14,950 nucleotides of DNA, from assembly GCA_047605865.1 (NCBI GenBank), contig JASGFC010000030.1, positions 1 to 14,950 on the forward strand. The letters are read 5' to 3'. This document shows positions 1 to 5,790 of the stretch, in pieces. Under the pieces are notes generated by a model, which did not search any database, was not told where the DNA came from, and saw only the letters and a program-made list of their open reading frames with translations. The position numbers and the translations under genes were made by a program. Each line of letters starts with the position of its first letter. Position 1 is the stretch's first letter. This DNA is from JASGDC01 sp047605865. GTDB taxonomy: Bacteria > Actinomycetota > Actinomycetes > Actinomycetales > Micrococcaceae.

Positions 1-521
1 TCAGGGTGAAACTGTACTCCTGAAAGTGGTGCTGTTTTATGAGCAATACCCATAATAGTGCCATCGTGAGTTTGGGCAGTTACATCTAGTACATCAGGTA
101 TCGTGTCATTTTTTGAAGCTAGTGAGTGATACCGTGTAGCTTTGAAACCGTTAGGTAATCCTTTAAAAACGTCTTTTCCTTCATGCACAATTTCAGAGGT
201 TTTCCCATGCATGAGCTGGTCTGCATATGAAACTTTACCACCATATGCTTCTGTGAGAGCCTGATGTCCGAGACATACACCAAACATTGCTTTGTTGGTT
301 TCACCACAGTGTTTAATAACATCAATACACACCCCTGCCCCAGCAGGATTACCTGGACCAGGTGAGATTAAGACAGCATCAGCTTCATCAACAAGCTGCA
401 ATACTTCATCTAATGGTAGAGTATCGTTGCGTATTACCTTAGTTTCTGCACCTAACTCTTGCACATAGCCAACCAAGGTATAGACAAAACTATCGTAGTT
501 ATCAATTACAAGAACTTTCAT
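1..521 (-). CDS. trpG: Glutamine amidotransferase, anthranilate/aminodeoxychorismate synthase component II (3' end cut by window)
   Basis: Class I glutamine amidotransferase that hydrolyses glutamine and passes ammonia to a chorismate-using partner (TrpE or PabB). Translation from the ATG at 521 begins MKVLVIDNYDSFVYTLV, contains the oxyanion-hole segment SPGPGNP (about residues 53-59) and the nucleophile elbow GVCLGH with Cys83, and reaches QFHP near residue 172, which holds the catalytic His of the FHPE motif. It runs off the window after 173 codons, so only the C-terminal tail (perhaps 20-40 residues by family length) is missing. The ATG overlaps the TGA of the upstream 55-aa gene (ATGA), implying translational coupling. 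TrpG and PabA cannot be separated by sequence. In actinobacteria this copy near sortase and crgA is commonly annotated trpG. Family assignment is very secure; pathway is inferred. Confidence 0.93.
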   Translation of the reverse strand, partial: MKVLVIDNYDSFVYTLVGYVQELGAETKVIRNDTLPLDEVLQLVDEADAVLISPGPGNPAGAGVCIDVIKHCGETNKAMFGVCLGHQALTEAYGGKVSYADQLMHGKTSEIVHEGKDVFKGLPNGFKATRYHSLASKNDTIPDVLDVTAQTHDGTIMGIAHKTAPLSGVQFHP

Positions 522-685
522 TGTGTGCCAGTTTCTACTTGTGGGTTAGATAGTGGATAAACAGTGCTCAACCAAGGGAAAAATACATTCATCAGGAACC
601 ATAAAACTGCTACAAGAAGAAGCAAAGCCAACAAGAACTTCATCCAGCGCGGGCCAGGCAACAATTTCCATATGAATCCGTACAT
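518..685 (-). CDS. Small single-pass membrane protein (55 aa) between sortase and trpG
   Basis: A short reading frame starts at ATG 685, preceded by a good Shine-Dalgarno (AAGGAG, 5 nt upstream), and starts 9 nt after the sortase stop. The peptide begins MYGFIWKLLPGPRWMKF, followed by a hydrophobic stretch (about residues 17-38) rich in Leu/Val/Phe and then a polar, probably extracytoplasmic tail rich in Pro, Ser and Thr. This predicts one membrane helix with a basic cytosolic start. Its stop overlaps the trpG start by four bases. SD, tight spacing and overlap all support it as a real gene. I recall small membrane proteins at this position in other actinobacteria but do not recognise a named family. 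Function unknown; a role beside the sortase or in the envelope is a guess from position. Confidence 0.8.
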   Translation of the reverse strand: MYGFIWKLLPGPRWMKFLLALLLLVAVLWFLMNVFFPWLSTVYPLSNPQVETGTQ

Positions 686-694
686 TACTTCTCC

Positions 695-1441
695 TTATTG
701 ATTAGCTGCAACTGCTTGTGCTATTTCTGCAGGTGCGCCTTTGTCTGCTGGGCGCCAGCCTGAGAACTGAGCGAAGGCAATAACGCGTTCATGATCTGTG
801 TATCGAGGGTGGCAACTTGTTAAAGTCATAATTCGATCTGTTGGCTTAGTTTTAGGCGACAGTGGTACTTCATCTAAAACGTCAGGCTGACTTGGTGAAA
901 CATAAATGGTATTTCGATAAGTATATTGATAAAAACCTTCTTTTGTCTGAACATAAATATGATCCCCAGGTTGAAGTTCACCGATTAAGTCCAGCACTGA
1001 ACCATTTGTGTTTCTATGCCCTGCAACAGCAAAGTTTCCTACTTCTCCTGGCATTTGAGTCTCATTATAGTGACCAATACCTAAAGTATCTAAGATAGGT
1101 ATTGTTGTACCTTGAATGAGCGGACGGGCATATTCTGCACCGAATCTAGGAATATAAACAATACCAAACTTATCTCCATCAGCTGCAGGAACTGGTGGAA
1201 CTATCGGGTCACCAAAGCTGGACATATCATTAGACGTATCCTTAGAGTTTTCAGCTGGAGCTGTCTTGAATTCTTGTGAAATATCTTTCACTATTTTTGT
1301 TTGAGCTTTATCTGCAGTGAAATCTGTATAATACAGCTGCCATGCTACATAGAGCATTGCCACAAGCCCTGCTGTGAGAACTAGTTCTCCAAGGATTTGA
1401 ATAAAAACCCAGATAGGGTTCGATTTTTTTCGTTGTGGCAC
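695..1441 (-). CDS. Class E-type sortase
   Basis: Membrane-anchored cysteine transpeptidase that cleaves sorting signals of surface proteins and links them to peptidoglycan or pilins. The 248-residue protein has a short basic N-terminus, a membrane helix at about residues 11-37, a Ser/Pro-rich linker to about 90, and then the sortase beta-barrel. Catalytic residues are visible: His142 in AVAGHRNT, Cys210 in TLTSC and Arg219 in HERVIAFAQF. A single N-terminal helix and gene context (crgA, trpG) fit the class E housekeeping sortases of actinobacteria, but the class is inferred. The start codon is GTG at 1441 with an AAGGAG 5 nt upstream. It is the first gene of an operon with the 55-aa membrane protein and trpG. 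Part of its SD lies in an inverted repeat (1450-1468). Confidence 0.92.
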   Translation of the reverse strand: MPQRKKSNPIWVFIQILGELVLTAGLVAMLYVAWQLYYTDFTADKAQTKIVKDISQEFKTAPAENSKDTSNDMSSFGDPIVPPVPAADGDKFGIVYIPRFGAEYARPLIQGTTIPILDTLGIGHYNETQMPGEVGNFAVAGHRNTNGSVLDLIGELQPGDHIYVQTKEGFYQYTYRNTIYVSPSQPDVLDEVPLSPKTKPTDRIMTLTSCHPRYTDHERVIAFAQFSGWRPADKGAPAEIAQAVAANQ

Positions 1442-1449
1442 TAAAACTC

Positions 1450-1468
1450 CTTGTAATTCTCTTACAAG
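1450..1468. promoter_or_regulatory. Inverted repeat overlapping the sortase Shine-Dalgarno
   Basis: CTTGTAA and TTACAAG form a perfect 7-bp inverted repeat with a 5-nt spacer in the 61-70 bp between divergent sortase and crgA. In the sortase transcript the 3' arm runs into the SD (the last AAG of the arm is the start of AAGGAG), so an RNA hairpin would partly cover the ribosome site. It could equally be a DNA operator shared by both genes. No function is demonstrated. Confidence 0.35.
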
Positions 1469-1511
1469 AATATCAAGTCACATCTTCAGACGCCATAGTA
1501 AAATGGCTAGT

Positions 1512-1784
1512 ATGCCTAAAGAAAAAAATGAGCGCCGTAAATTGATGCGACTAGCAAAAAATCCTCTTCGAGACACGAAAGATATCGCTTTTGAAGGATT
1601 AGATGAAAATCCAAAATGGCTGAAACCAGCAATGTTCGCTGCTCTTTTGCTTGGCTTTGCTTGGCTTATTATTTATACACTCTCTGATGGTCTCTATCCA
1701 GTTGTAGCTTGGGGTGGGTACAACATCTTTATAGGTTTCGCCTTAGTAATCCTTGGATTTATCCTAGCCACCCAATGGAAGTAG
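1512..1784 (+). CDS. crgA: Cell division protein CrgA
   Basis: Small actinobacterial septation protein that links FtsZ/FtsQ and penicillin-binding proteins at the division site. From the chosen start it has about 90 residues: a basic cytosolic N-terminus beginning MPKEKNERRK, a membrane helix at about residues 38-57, a short loop containing LSDGLYPVVAW, and a second helix ending TQWK. Length, two-helix layout and MPK-type start match the family. An in-frame ATG lies 9 nt upstream (1503), but neither ATG has a Shine-Dalgarno. A possible -10 (TAAAAT, 1499-1504) would place the transcript start at about 1511-1512, so a leaderless mRNA beginning with the second ATG is likely. Divergent from sortase. 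Identity is secure; the exact start is less so. Confidence 0.9.
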   Translation: MPKEKNERRKLMRLAKNPLRDTKDIAFEGLDENPKWLKPAMFAALLLGFAWLIIYTLSDGLYPVVAWGGYNIFIGFALVILGFILATQWK

Positions 1785-1842
1785 CCAAAGCACTTTATTG
1801 CTCTTGTAACTTAAGTTCAAACACTGACTCAGTTAAGCAAAA

Positions 1843-2235
1843 CTAGTCTCTGGTTTTGAAGATTGGTAGATATTTTTCAAAGAGTGCATCGTACTCCGCA
1901 TCCGCATCAAACCACTGCTCAGGATGAGGGTACTTCTCTTGTATCCTCACCAACTCTTTAGAATAAGGGTCCTTACGCTGTGCCAATGGGATTGGCTTAC
2001 CATTTTCATCAAACCACTCCTCAGGGTACTCAATATGCCTTTTAGTAACGACATCAACAGTGGTTATGTACCTCTTTAAACCAGTATGTTCAAAATGAGC
2101 CCAATCGAATTCAATAAACTTCCCAAAAGGCCAGATTCGCACTTCTTCATCTCTCTTAGCCTGAGTGTACTCGGCCCTAGAAGTTGGAAAACTCACCTTA
2201 TCGCTAGGACGTCTTGGACGATATCGAGACATCAT
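1843..2235 (-). CDS. Hypothetical protein, unrecognised family
   Basis: Soluble, charged protein of about 130 residues with no membrane segment or signal peptide. It starts MMSRYRPRRPSDK, is very basic at the N-terminus and more acidic at the C-terminus. Two similar aromatic-acidic segments stand out, YPEEWFDENG and HPEQWFDADA, which may be an internal repeat. I do not recognise a family or catalytic motif. The frame extends to an ATG at 2253, but that codon directly abuts its GGGGAG with no spacing; the ATG at 2235 has GGTGGA nine nt upstream and seems the better start. A possible -10 (CATAAT, 2274->2269) lies upstream next to a short palindrome. It is downstream of the small RNA gene and its terminator, so probably transcribed separately. 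Confidence 0.7.
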   Translation of the reverse strand: MMSRYRPRRPSDKVSFPTSRAEYTQAKRDEEVRIWPFGKFIEFDWAHFEHTGLKRYITTVDVVTKRHIEYPEEWFDENGKPIPLAQRKDPYSKELVRIQEKYPHPEQWFDADAEYDALFEKYLPIFKTRD

Positions 2236-2268
2236 CTTAGTTATTCCACCCATCTCCCCAATAATTAA

Positions 2269-2292
2269 ATTATGAACGATGTACTAACATCG
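2269..2292 (-). promoter_or_regulatory. Putative promoter -10 with adjacent operator-like palindrome
   Basis: On the minus strand CATAAT (2274->2269) is a plausible -10 for the hypothetical gene ending at 1843. Directly upstream, where the spacer to a -35 would lie, is CGATGT-N4-ACATCG (2277-2292), a perfect 6-bp dyad. The -35 is not convincing. A repressor site in the promoter spacer is possible but unproven. Confidence 0.35.
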
Positions 2293-2347
2293 ATAAAATC
2301 TTAGCACAGTTTATTTTTATGTAAGTGAAACTTTACAGATATTTTAA

Positions 2348-2368
2348 TAAGGAGTTTTATACTCCTTA
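2348..2368. other. Small hairpin of unknown role
   Basis: TAAGGAGT and ACTCCTTA are perfect 8-bp arms around a 5-nt A/T loop, just past the small RNA terminator. There is no T-run on either side in either direction, so it does not look like a second terminator. Its sequence resembles SD and anti-SD, probably by chance. Confidence 0.3.
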
Positions 2369-2376
2369 ACCCAAAT

Positions 2377-2405
2377 TAAAAGACTCCCTACAAAAGTAGG
2401 GAGTC
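2377..2405 (-). terminator. Intrinsic terminator of the tRNA-like RNA gene
   Basis: In the minus direction a perfect 10-bp stem, GACTCCCTAC and GTAGGGAGTC, encloses a TTTT loop and is followed by TTTT. It begins three nt after the discriminator base of the tRNA-like RNA. There is no T-run on the plus side, so it acts for minus-strand transcription. It ends the small RNA and any read-through from the FemX gene. Confidence 0.9.
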
Positions 2406-2408
2406 TAG

Positions 2409-2464
2409 TGGAGGAGACTGGAGTTGAACCAGTTATAGCAGCTCCCAATCGAGTGCGCCCCCCC
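2409..2464 (-). ncRNA. tRNA(Ala)-like RNA lacking the anticodon arm
   Basis: Reading 2464->2409: seven G form the 5' acceptor strand and pair with CTCCTCC (2416->2410), giving five G-C and two G-U pairs. One of the wobbles is at position 3-70 by tRNA numbering. After one nt, GCACTC and GAGCTGC form a D-arm-like stem (6 bp, one bulged C) with loop GATTGG, which retains the GG expected to meet the T-loop. A TATA linker leads to a canonical T arm, ACTGG-TTCAACT-CCAGT, whose loop fits the TTCRANY consensus and has the closing G53-C61 pair. The discriminator is A73. CCA is not encoded (CTA follows), so RNase P, RNase Z and the CCA enzyme would be needed. No anticodon stem or loop exists, so it cannot decode codons. 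G3-U70 with A73 is the known alanine identity set. Alternative: a decayed tRNA gene. Confidence 0.78.
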
Positions 2465-2469
2465 TAAGT

Positions 2470-2491
2470 GTTGTTCACCGAAGTGAACAAC
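2470..2491 (-). ncRNA. 5' leader hairpin (UUCG tetraloop) of the tRNA-like transcript
   Basis: GTTGTTCAC and GTGAACAAC are perfect 9-bp arms capped by TTCG, one of the most stable RNA tetraloops. The predicted transcription start (G2491, seven nt after the -10) is the first base of the hairpin, so the RNA would begin with it. A 5-nt linker (ACTTA) separates it from the acceptor stem. There is no T-run, so it is unlikely to be the terminator of the FemX gene; 5'-end protection or guidance of processing is more plausible. Confidence 0.65.
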
Positions 2492-2498
2492 AGAATTC

Positions 2499-2528
2499 AT
2501 TATACACAGAAGATATCTATTTACGCAA
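2499..2528 (-). promoter_or_regulatory. Promoter of the tRNA-like RNA
   Basis: A perfect -10, TATAAT (2504->2499), lies 18 nt after TTGCGT (2528->2523, matching TTG of the -35 consensus). The -35 overlaps the last codons of the FemX gene. It predicts initiation near G2491 and so an RNA of about 115 nt ending at the terminator. It indicates that the RNA gene can be expressed independently of the upstream FemX gene. Confidence 0.7.
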
Positions 2529-4553
2529 GCTTCTCTTAACTTCAAGGCCTTTCGCTACTGCTTTGTACTTCACAGTGCTTGTTGGCACATCACGATGCAC
2601 TGGCAGTTCAGCTTCATTTTTTGAGAAGCCTTTCTTGAACTGCGTCACATTCTTAAACTGTGGGAACTCATCTGTGGCAATGCCTGTCATATCCCATACT
2701 TTATTGCCACGTTTCTTCATTTCCTTAATAACATCCCATTGCAACAAGAAACTGGCATATGTTTTACGTCCTTCTTCATTACCTGCTGCATAAGGATACT
2801 GGGCATGACCATTAAACTCTGTTGACATCAACCAACACACAGGACGATCTTCTACATAAGCTACATACAAGCCAACATACTTCTCATCTAGACCTTCTAA
2901 CATTGCAACATAAGTATCTTCACTGCGAGCAGTAAAATCATTACGCGCAGTTGTTTCACGCAAGATAGGCAGCATCTCTTTTTCCATCACTTCAGGAGCC
3001 TGCGCAGGGTCTATCTTCTTAACCTCTACACCTGCTTTAACTGCCTGGCGAATACGGCGCCTTGTAGTCGAAGAGAAGCTTGCTAAAAGTTCGTCTTCAC
3101 TTGGTGTTAAGTCTAGCCAAATGGCACGATCATACATAAACTGCTCTAGAGCTGGTTGAGCTTTTGCTTGATTTGTACGAACTTGCATTCGCACAAAAAG
3201 TGAATAACCTTTGCATTGATCAATGATAGTATCAAGGAGTTTTTCTTCTTGTTCTTGCGTTATCGTGTCAAAGACTACTGGACCTTGGTTAATAAGCGTC
3301 ATGCTCCTAATTCTGGAGCTGAAGGTGACTAAACGAGCTGTGGCAATAAGTTTTTTGCCATCGTAGTATCCAAAAAGGCCTTGCACTGTGCGTGGAATCT
3401 GCATTTTTGCATCAACGTTATCCCAGAGGGGGGTTTGTTCTAGCGGAAAGTATGTATCAGGATGTTCAGCAACAATCTTGTTGAATTCTTCACCACTTAA
3501 CTTTTTGACGTTGTATAAGTTGTTCTTTGCTTCCTCACCTGGAGCACCAGTAAAGAACTTGTTCCTGCGAGCATTTATAAGGCCTGTTACTGCCTTATAA
3601 CGCAGTGGACTCAGTGGAATATCGTACATTGATGGTAATATTTTGACATCTTTAGAAAAACGTTTCTTAAACTCGGTAACATCTTCTAACCCTGGGAAAG
3701 TATCAGAAACGATACCGGTCATGTTCCAATGCTTACACCCGTTTTTCTTAGCCTCTAGCATGGCACGATACTGTAATAAAAATGCAGCATGCAATTTTCG
3801 TGCTTGATCATTACCTGCACCAAAGTAATAAATTCCTTCTTCACGATACTCTGTTGAAATAAGCCAGCACAAAGGTTGCCCCTCATAACTTGCAACCCAA
3901 AGTTTGGCAGTATCAGGTAATTTTTCAAGCATGTTCTCGTAAATTTCGCTATCAAAACCTCGGAAACCATTACGTTGCATTGTCTCTTCCATAATTGGCA
4001 TCAGGTCGGTGGAGAAAAATTTCAAAGCATCTTGAGCAGGTATCTGATGTATCTCTACTCCAAGTTTCTGAGCTTTACGAATATAGCGGCGTGTTGTTGA
4101 AGAAAAACTAAGCATTAAGTCTTCTTCACTAGGGGTAAGATCTACCCAGATACTACGATCGTAAAAAGCAGGTTCAAAAGTTGGTACTGCTTTAGTCTGC
4201 TCAAAGTCTAGATGAGTACGAACAAACAGCACTGGCTTACTGTATTCTCTTGCCTGCTTCTCAACGGTATCAACGAACTGTGCTTCTAATCGTGCTGTAT
4301 TTGGCACCAGCCAAACTGGCCCACGCGTAATAACAAACGATGGCCGACCCTTTTTTGAGTAGTAAGCTATTGTGGCAACGGCAACCGCTTTGCCGTCTTT
4401 AGAATAGGAAAAAGTGCCAACAGGTGAACGGTTGTCAAAGGCTTCATCGTACTTGTGCCACTGAGGTGTTTGTTCTATAGGAAGCAGAATGTCAGGATGC
4501 TGATCCATGATCTCTTCAAGTTCTTCAGCTGTAATTTCTTTGACCGTTAACAC
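2517..4553 (-). CDS. Tandem double-domain FemABX peptidyltransferase
   Basis: FemABX enzymes take amino acids from aminoacyl-tRNA and attach them to the stem peptide of lipid II or peptidoglycan precursors to make the cross-bridge. At 678 residues this is about twice the usual length and consists of two homologous units (about 1-335 and 346-678). Each unit starts with an LTVKEITAEE/YNVKKLSGEE-like segment, has an EQTPLW-type motif, the conserved SFSSTTRR (149-156 and 492-499), and ends with a MTGI...VTxFKKxFSK block (278-301 and 622-645). The units are alike but clearly diverged, so both may be active on different residues or steps. Start is GTG at 4553 with a strong AGGAGGA 7 nt upstream. 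Divergent from another FemX gene and directly followed by the tRNA-like RNA. Amino-acid specificity cannot be read from sequence. Confidence 0.93.
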   Translation of the reverse strand: MLTVKEITAEELEEIMDQHPDILLPIEQTPQWHKYDEAFDNRSPVGTFSYSKDGKAVAVATIAYYSKKGRPSFVITRGPVWLVPNTARLEAQFVDTVEKQAREYSKPVLFVRTHLDFEQTKAVPTFEPAFYDRSIWVDLTPSEEDLMLSFSSTTRRYIRKAQKLGVEIHQIPAQDALKFFSTDLMPIMEETMQRNGFRGFDSEIYENMLEKLPDTAKLWVASYEGQPLCWLISTEYREEGIYYFGAGNDQARKLHAAFLLQYRAMLEAKKNGCKHWNMTGIVSDTFPGLEDVTEFKKRFSKDVKILPSMYDIPLSPLRYKAVTGLINARRNKFFTGAPGEEAKNNLYNVKKLSGEEFNKIVAEHPDTYFPLEQTPLWDNVDAKMQIPRTVQGLFGYYDGKKLIATARLVTFSSRIRSMTLINQGPVVFDTITQEQEEKLLDTIIDQCKGYSLFVRMQVRTNQAKAQPALEQFMYDRAIWLDLTPSEDELLASFSSTTRRRIRQAVKAGVEVKKIDPAQAPEVMEKEMLPILRETTARNDFTARSEDTYVAMLEGLDEKYVGLYVAYVEDRPVCWLMSTEFNGHAQYPYAAGNEEGRKTYASFLLQWDVIKEMKKRGNKVWDMTGIATDEFPQFKNVTQFKKGFSKNEAELPVHRDVPTSTVKYKAVAKGLEVKRSLRK

Positions 4554-4582
4554 TTAGCTTTCCTCCTAGATACTACTGAACT

Positions 4583-4588
4583 ATTTTA
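4583..4588 (-). promoter_or_regulatory. Candidate -10 for the double FemX gene
   Basis: TAAAAT on the minus strand (4588->4583) would start RNA near 4576, leaving a 22-nt leader containing the AGGAGGA site. No good -35 is seen at 16-18 nt. The 92-bp gap between the two divergent FemX genes must hold promoters for both; on the plus strand TTGACG (4601-4606) resembles a -35 but has no -10 at suitable spacing. Confidence 0.3.
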
Positions 4589-4645
4589 CCCTGATACCCT
4601 TTGACGTTACGTGTAATAAACGGCAAGCTGTGAAACAATACAATT

Positions 4646-5686
4646 ATGTTGACTGTCAAGAAATTAAGCGATGAAGAGTTTGAAAAAATCGCCGCAGAAC
4701 ATCCTGATTTATACATCCCCCTTGAGCAGTCTTCTGTTTGGGGTGGCTACGATGAGCTGATGGGTGGTCGAAAAATTTTAGGGATCTACGGCTACTATAA
4801 AAACTCGCAACTTATAGCTACTACTCGTCTCAATTATTATTCACTACCTATGCGTAATATCCTTTTCTCTACCAAAGGTCCTGTGTGGTATGTTGATGCA
4901 ACACCTGAACTTGAAGCTGAATTGATTGACACGATGAAAACCCATTTTGCGGGCACAGAAAAGCTAGCTATTACTTTTATCCGTATGTGGGTTAAGTACC
5001 CACAAGATGGCGTAACAGTTAAACCTTTTGAAGATGTCCTAGCTGATCGTGAAATATGGATTGATATTGATAAAAGTCCAGAAGATTTGCTACAGTCTTT
5101 TTCTTCTACAACTCGCCGTTACATTCGCAAAGCTGACCGTGAAGGTACTGTTGATTTCCGCATCATTGAAGACCAAGAAAAAGCTGCTGCCATGTTTAGC
5201 GATGGTCTTATGGATATCATGGATGAAACCAGTACACGTAATGGCTTTGATGCCCATCCGCAAGAAATTTATCAAGCTACCTTAAAGGGAATGCCAGATA
5301 ACAGTCAACTAGTTATTTGCTATGTCGATAATGAGCCTGAAGCATGGGCAATCAATACGTATTACCATGGCTTCTCTACTTACCTTTTCGGTGCTAGCAC
5401 TGCAAAAGCTCGCAAAGCTCACGCTTCATCCGTCATGATGTATAAATCTATGCTTGATATGGCAGAAAAAGGAAATAAACTCTATAACCTTACTGGCGTT
5501 GAATCACCTGACTATCCTAGCCTTAAAGATGTCACACAGTTTAAGCTACGTTTCTCTAAAGACGTTACTCAATTACCAATTGTCTATGACATTCCACTTA
5601 ACACGATGAAATACAAACTAGCTGTAAAGACTTTAACGGGTACACGCAAGGCAAAAAGTCTAACTTCAAACTTGCGCACTCGTTAG
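4646..5686 (+). CDS. FemABX-family peptidyltransferase (single domain)
   Basis: A 346-residue enzyme of the aminoacyl-tRNA-dependent peptidoglycan-bridge family. It is full length for a single FemX unit and shares the landmarks of both halves of the divergent neighbour: N-terminal LTVKKLSDEEFEKI, PLEQSSVW (25-32), SFSSTTRRYIRKA (151-163), and LTGVES...VTQFKLRFSKD (282-306). No coiled-coil insertion of the FemA type is evident. The N-terminal 20 residues are especially like the start of the second half of the double protein, suggesting duplication. ATG 4646 has no Shine-Dalgarno, so initiation may be leaderless. With the double gene it makes three transferase domains, enough for a bridge of several residues added stepwise. 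Specificity is unknown. Confidence 0.92.
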   Translation: MLTVKKLSDEEFEKIAAEHPDLYIPLEQSSVWGGYDELMGGRKILGIYGYYKNSQLIATTRLNYYSLPMRNILFSTKGPVWYVDATPELEAELIDTMKTHFAGTEKLAITFIRMWVKYPQDGVTVKPFEDVLADREIWIDIDKSPEDLLQSFSSTTRRYIRKADREGTVDFRIIEDQEKAAAMFSDGLMDIMDETSTRNGFDAHPQEIYQATLKGMPDNSQLVICYVDNEPEAWAINTYYHGFSTYLFGASTAKARKAHASSVMMYKSMLDMAEKGNKLYNLTGVESPDYPSLKDVTQFKLRFSKDVTQLPIVYDIPLNTMKYKLAVKTLTGTRKAKSLTSNLRTR

Positions 5687-5721
5687 TCCTCTGCTGGGCT
5701 CTCGTGGGCTTAGGTGCTCCC

Positions 5722-5770
5722 AAAGTGTTGAAGTGCACCCCTATAACAGCACACTTCAACACTTTAGGGT
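5722..5770. repeat. Palindromic repeat, copy A (structured element)
   Basis: Arms AAAGTGTTGAAGTG (5722-5735) and CACTTCAACACTTT (5752-5765) are perfectly complementary over 14 bp and enclose a 16-nt loop containing CCCCTATAACA. The 49-nt core aligns without gaps to copy B at 6796-6844. It sits between the convergent ends of the single FemX gene and the AbiEi-like gene. It lacks a T-run on either strand, so it is not a classical terminator, although it might still slow polymerase from both sides. Confidence 0.85.
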
Positions 5771-5790
5771 TAGCTATCGTGCTGCTGACT

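Noticed and set aside
862..1098. Plus-strand frame opposite sortase
   Set aside because: It overlaps the conserved sortase core, shows no domain and has no ribosome site.
2319..2333. Short match between TGTAAGTGAAA near 2321 and near 11439
   Set aside because: Eleven identical bases in A/T-rich intergenic DNA, without shared surrounding structure or position relative to genes; probably chance.
2409..2464. Standard tRNA gene, tmRNA end or att-site fragment of a tRNA
   Set aside because: No anticodon stem-loop fits between the D-like and T arms, and no 5' strand for a full tRNA is found upstream. It is not the 3' end of tmRNA because no tag-coding region or matching 5' end is seen. No integrase gene or duplicated end supports an att site.
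2470..2491. UUCG hairpin as terminator of the FemX gene
   Set aside because: It is not followed by a T-run in the minus direction (CTTA then seven G follow), and a perfect -10 lies just upstream, so a leader hairpin of the small RNA fits better.
2563..2793. Open frame on the plus strand opposite the FemX gene
   Set aside because: It is antisense to a strongly recognisable FemX domain, with no SD and no recognisable protein; a shadow of the real gene. The same applies to the other antisense frames in the window.
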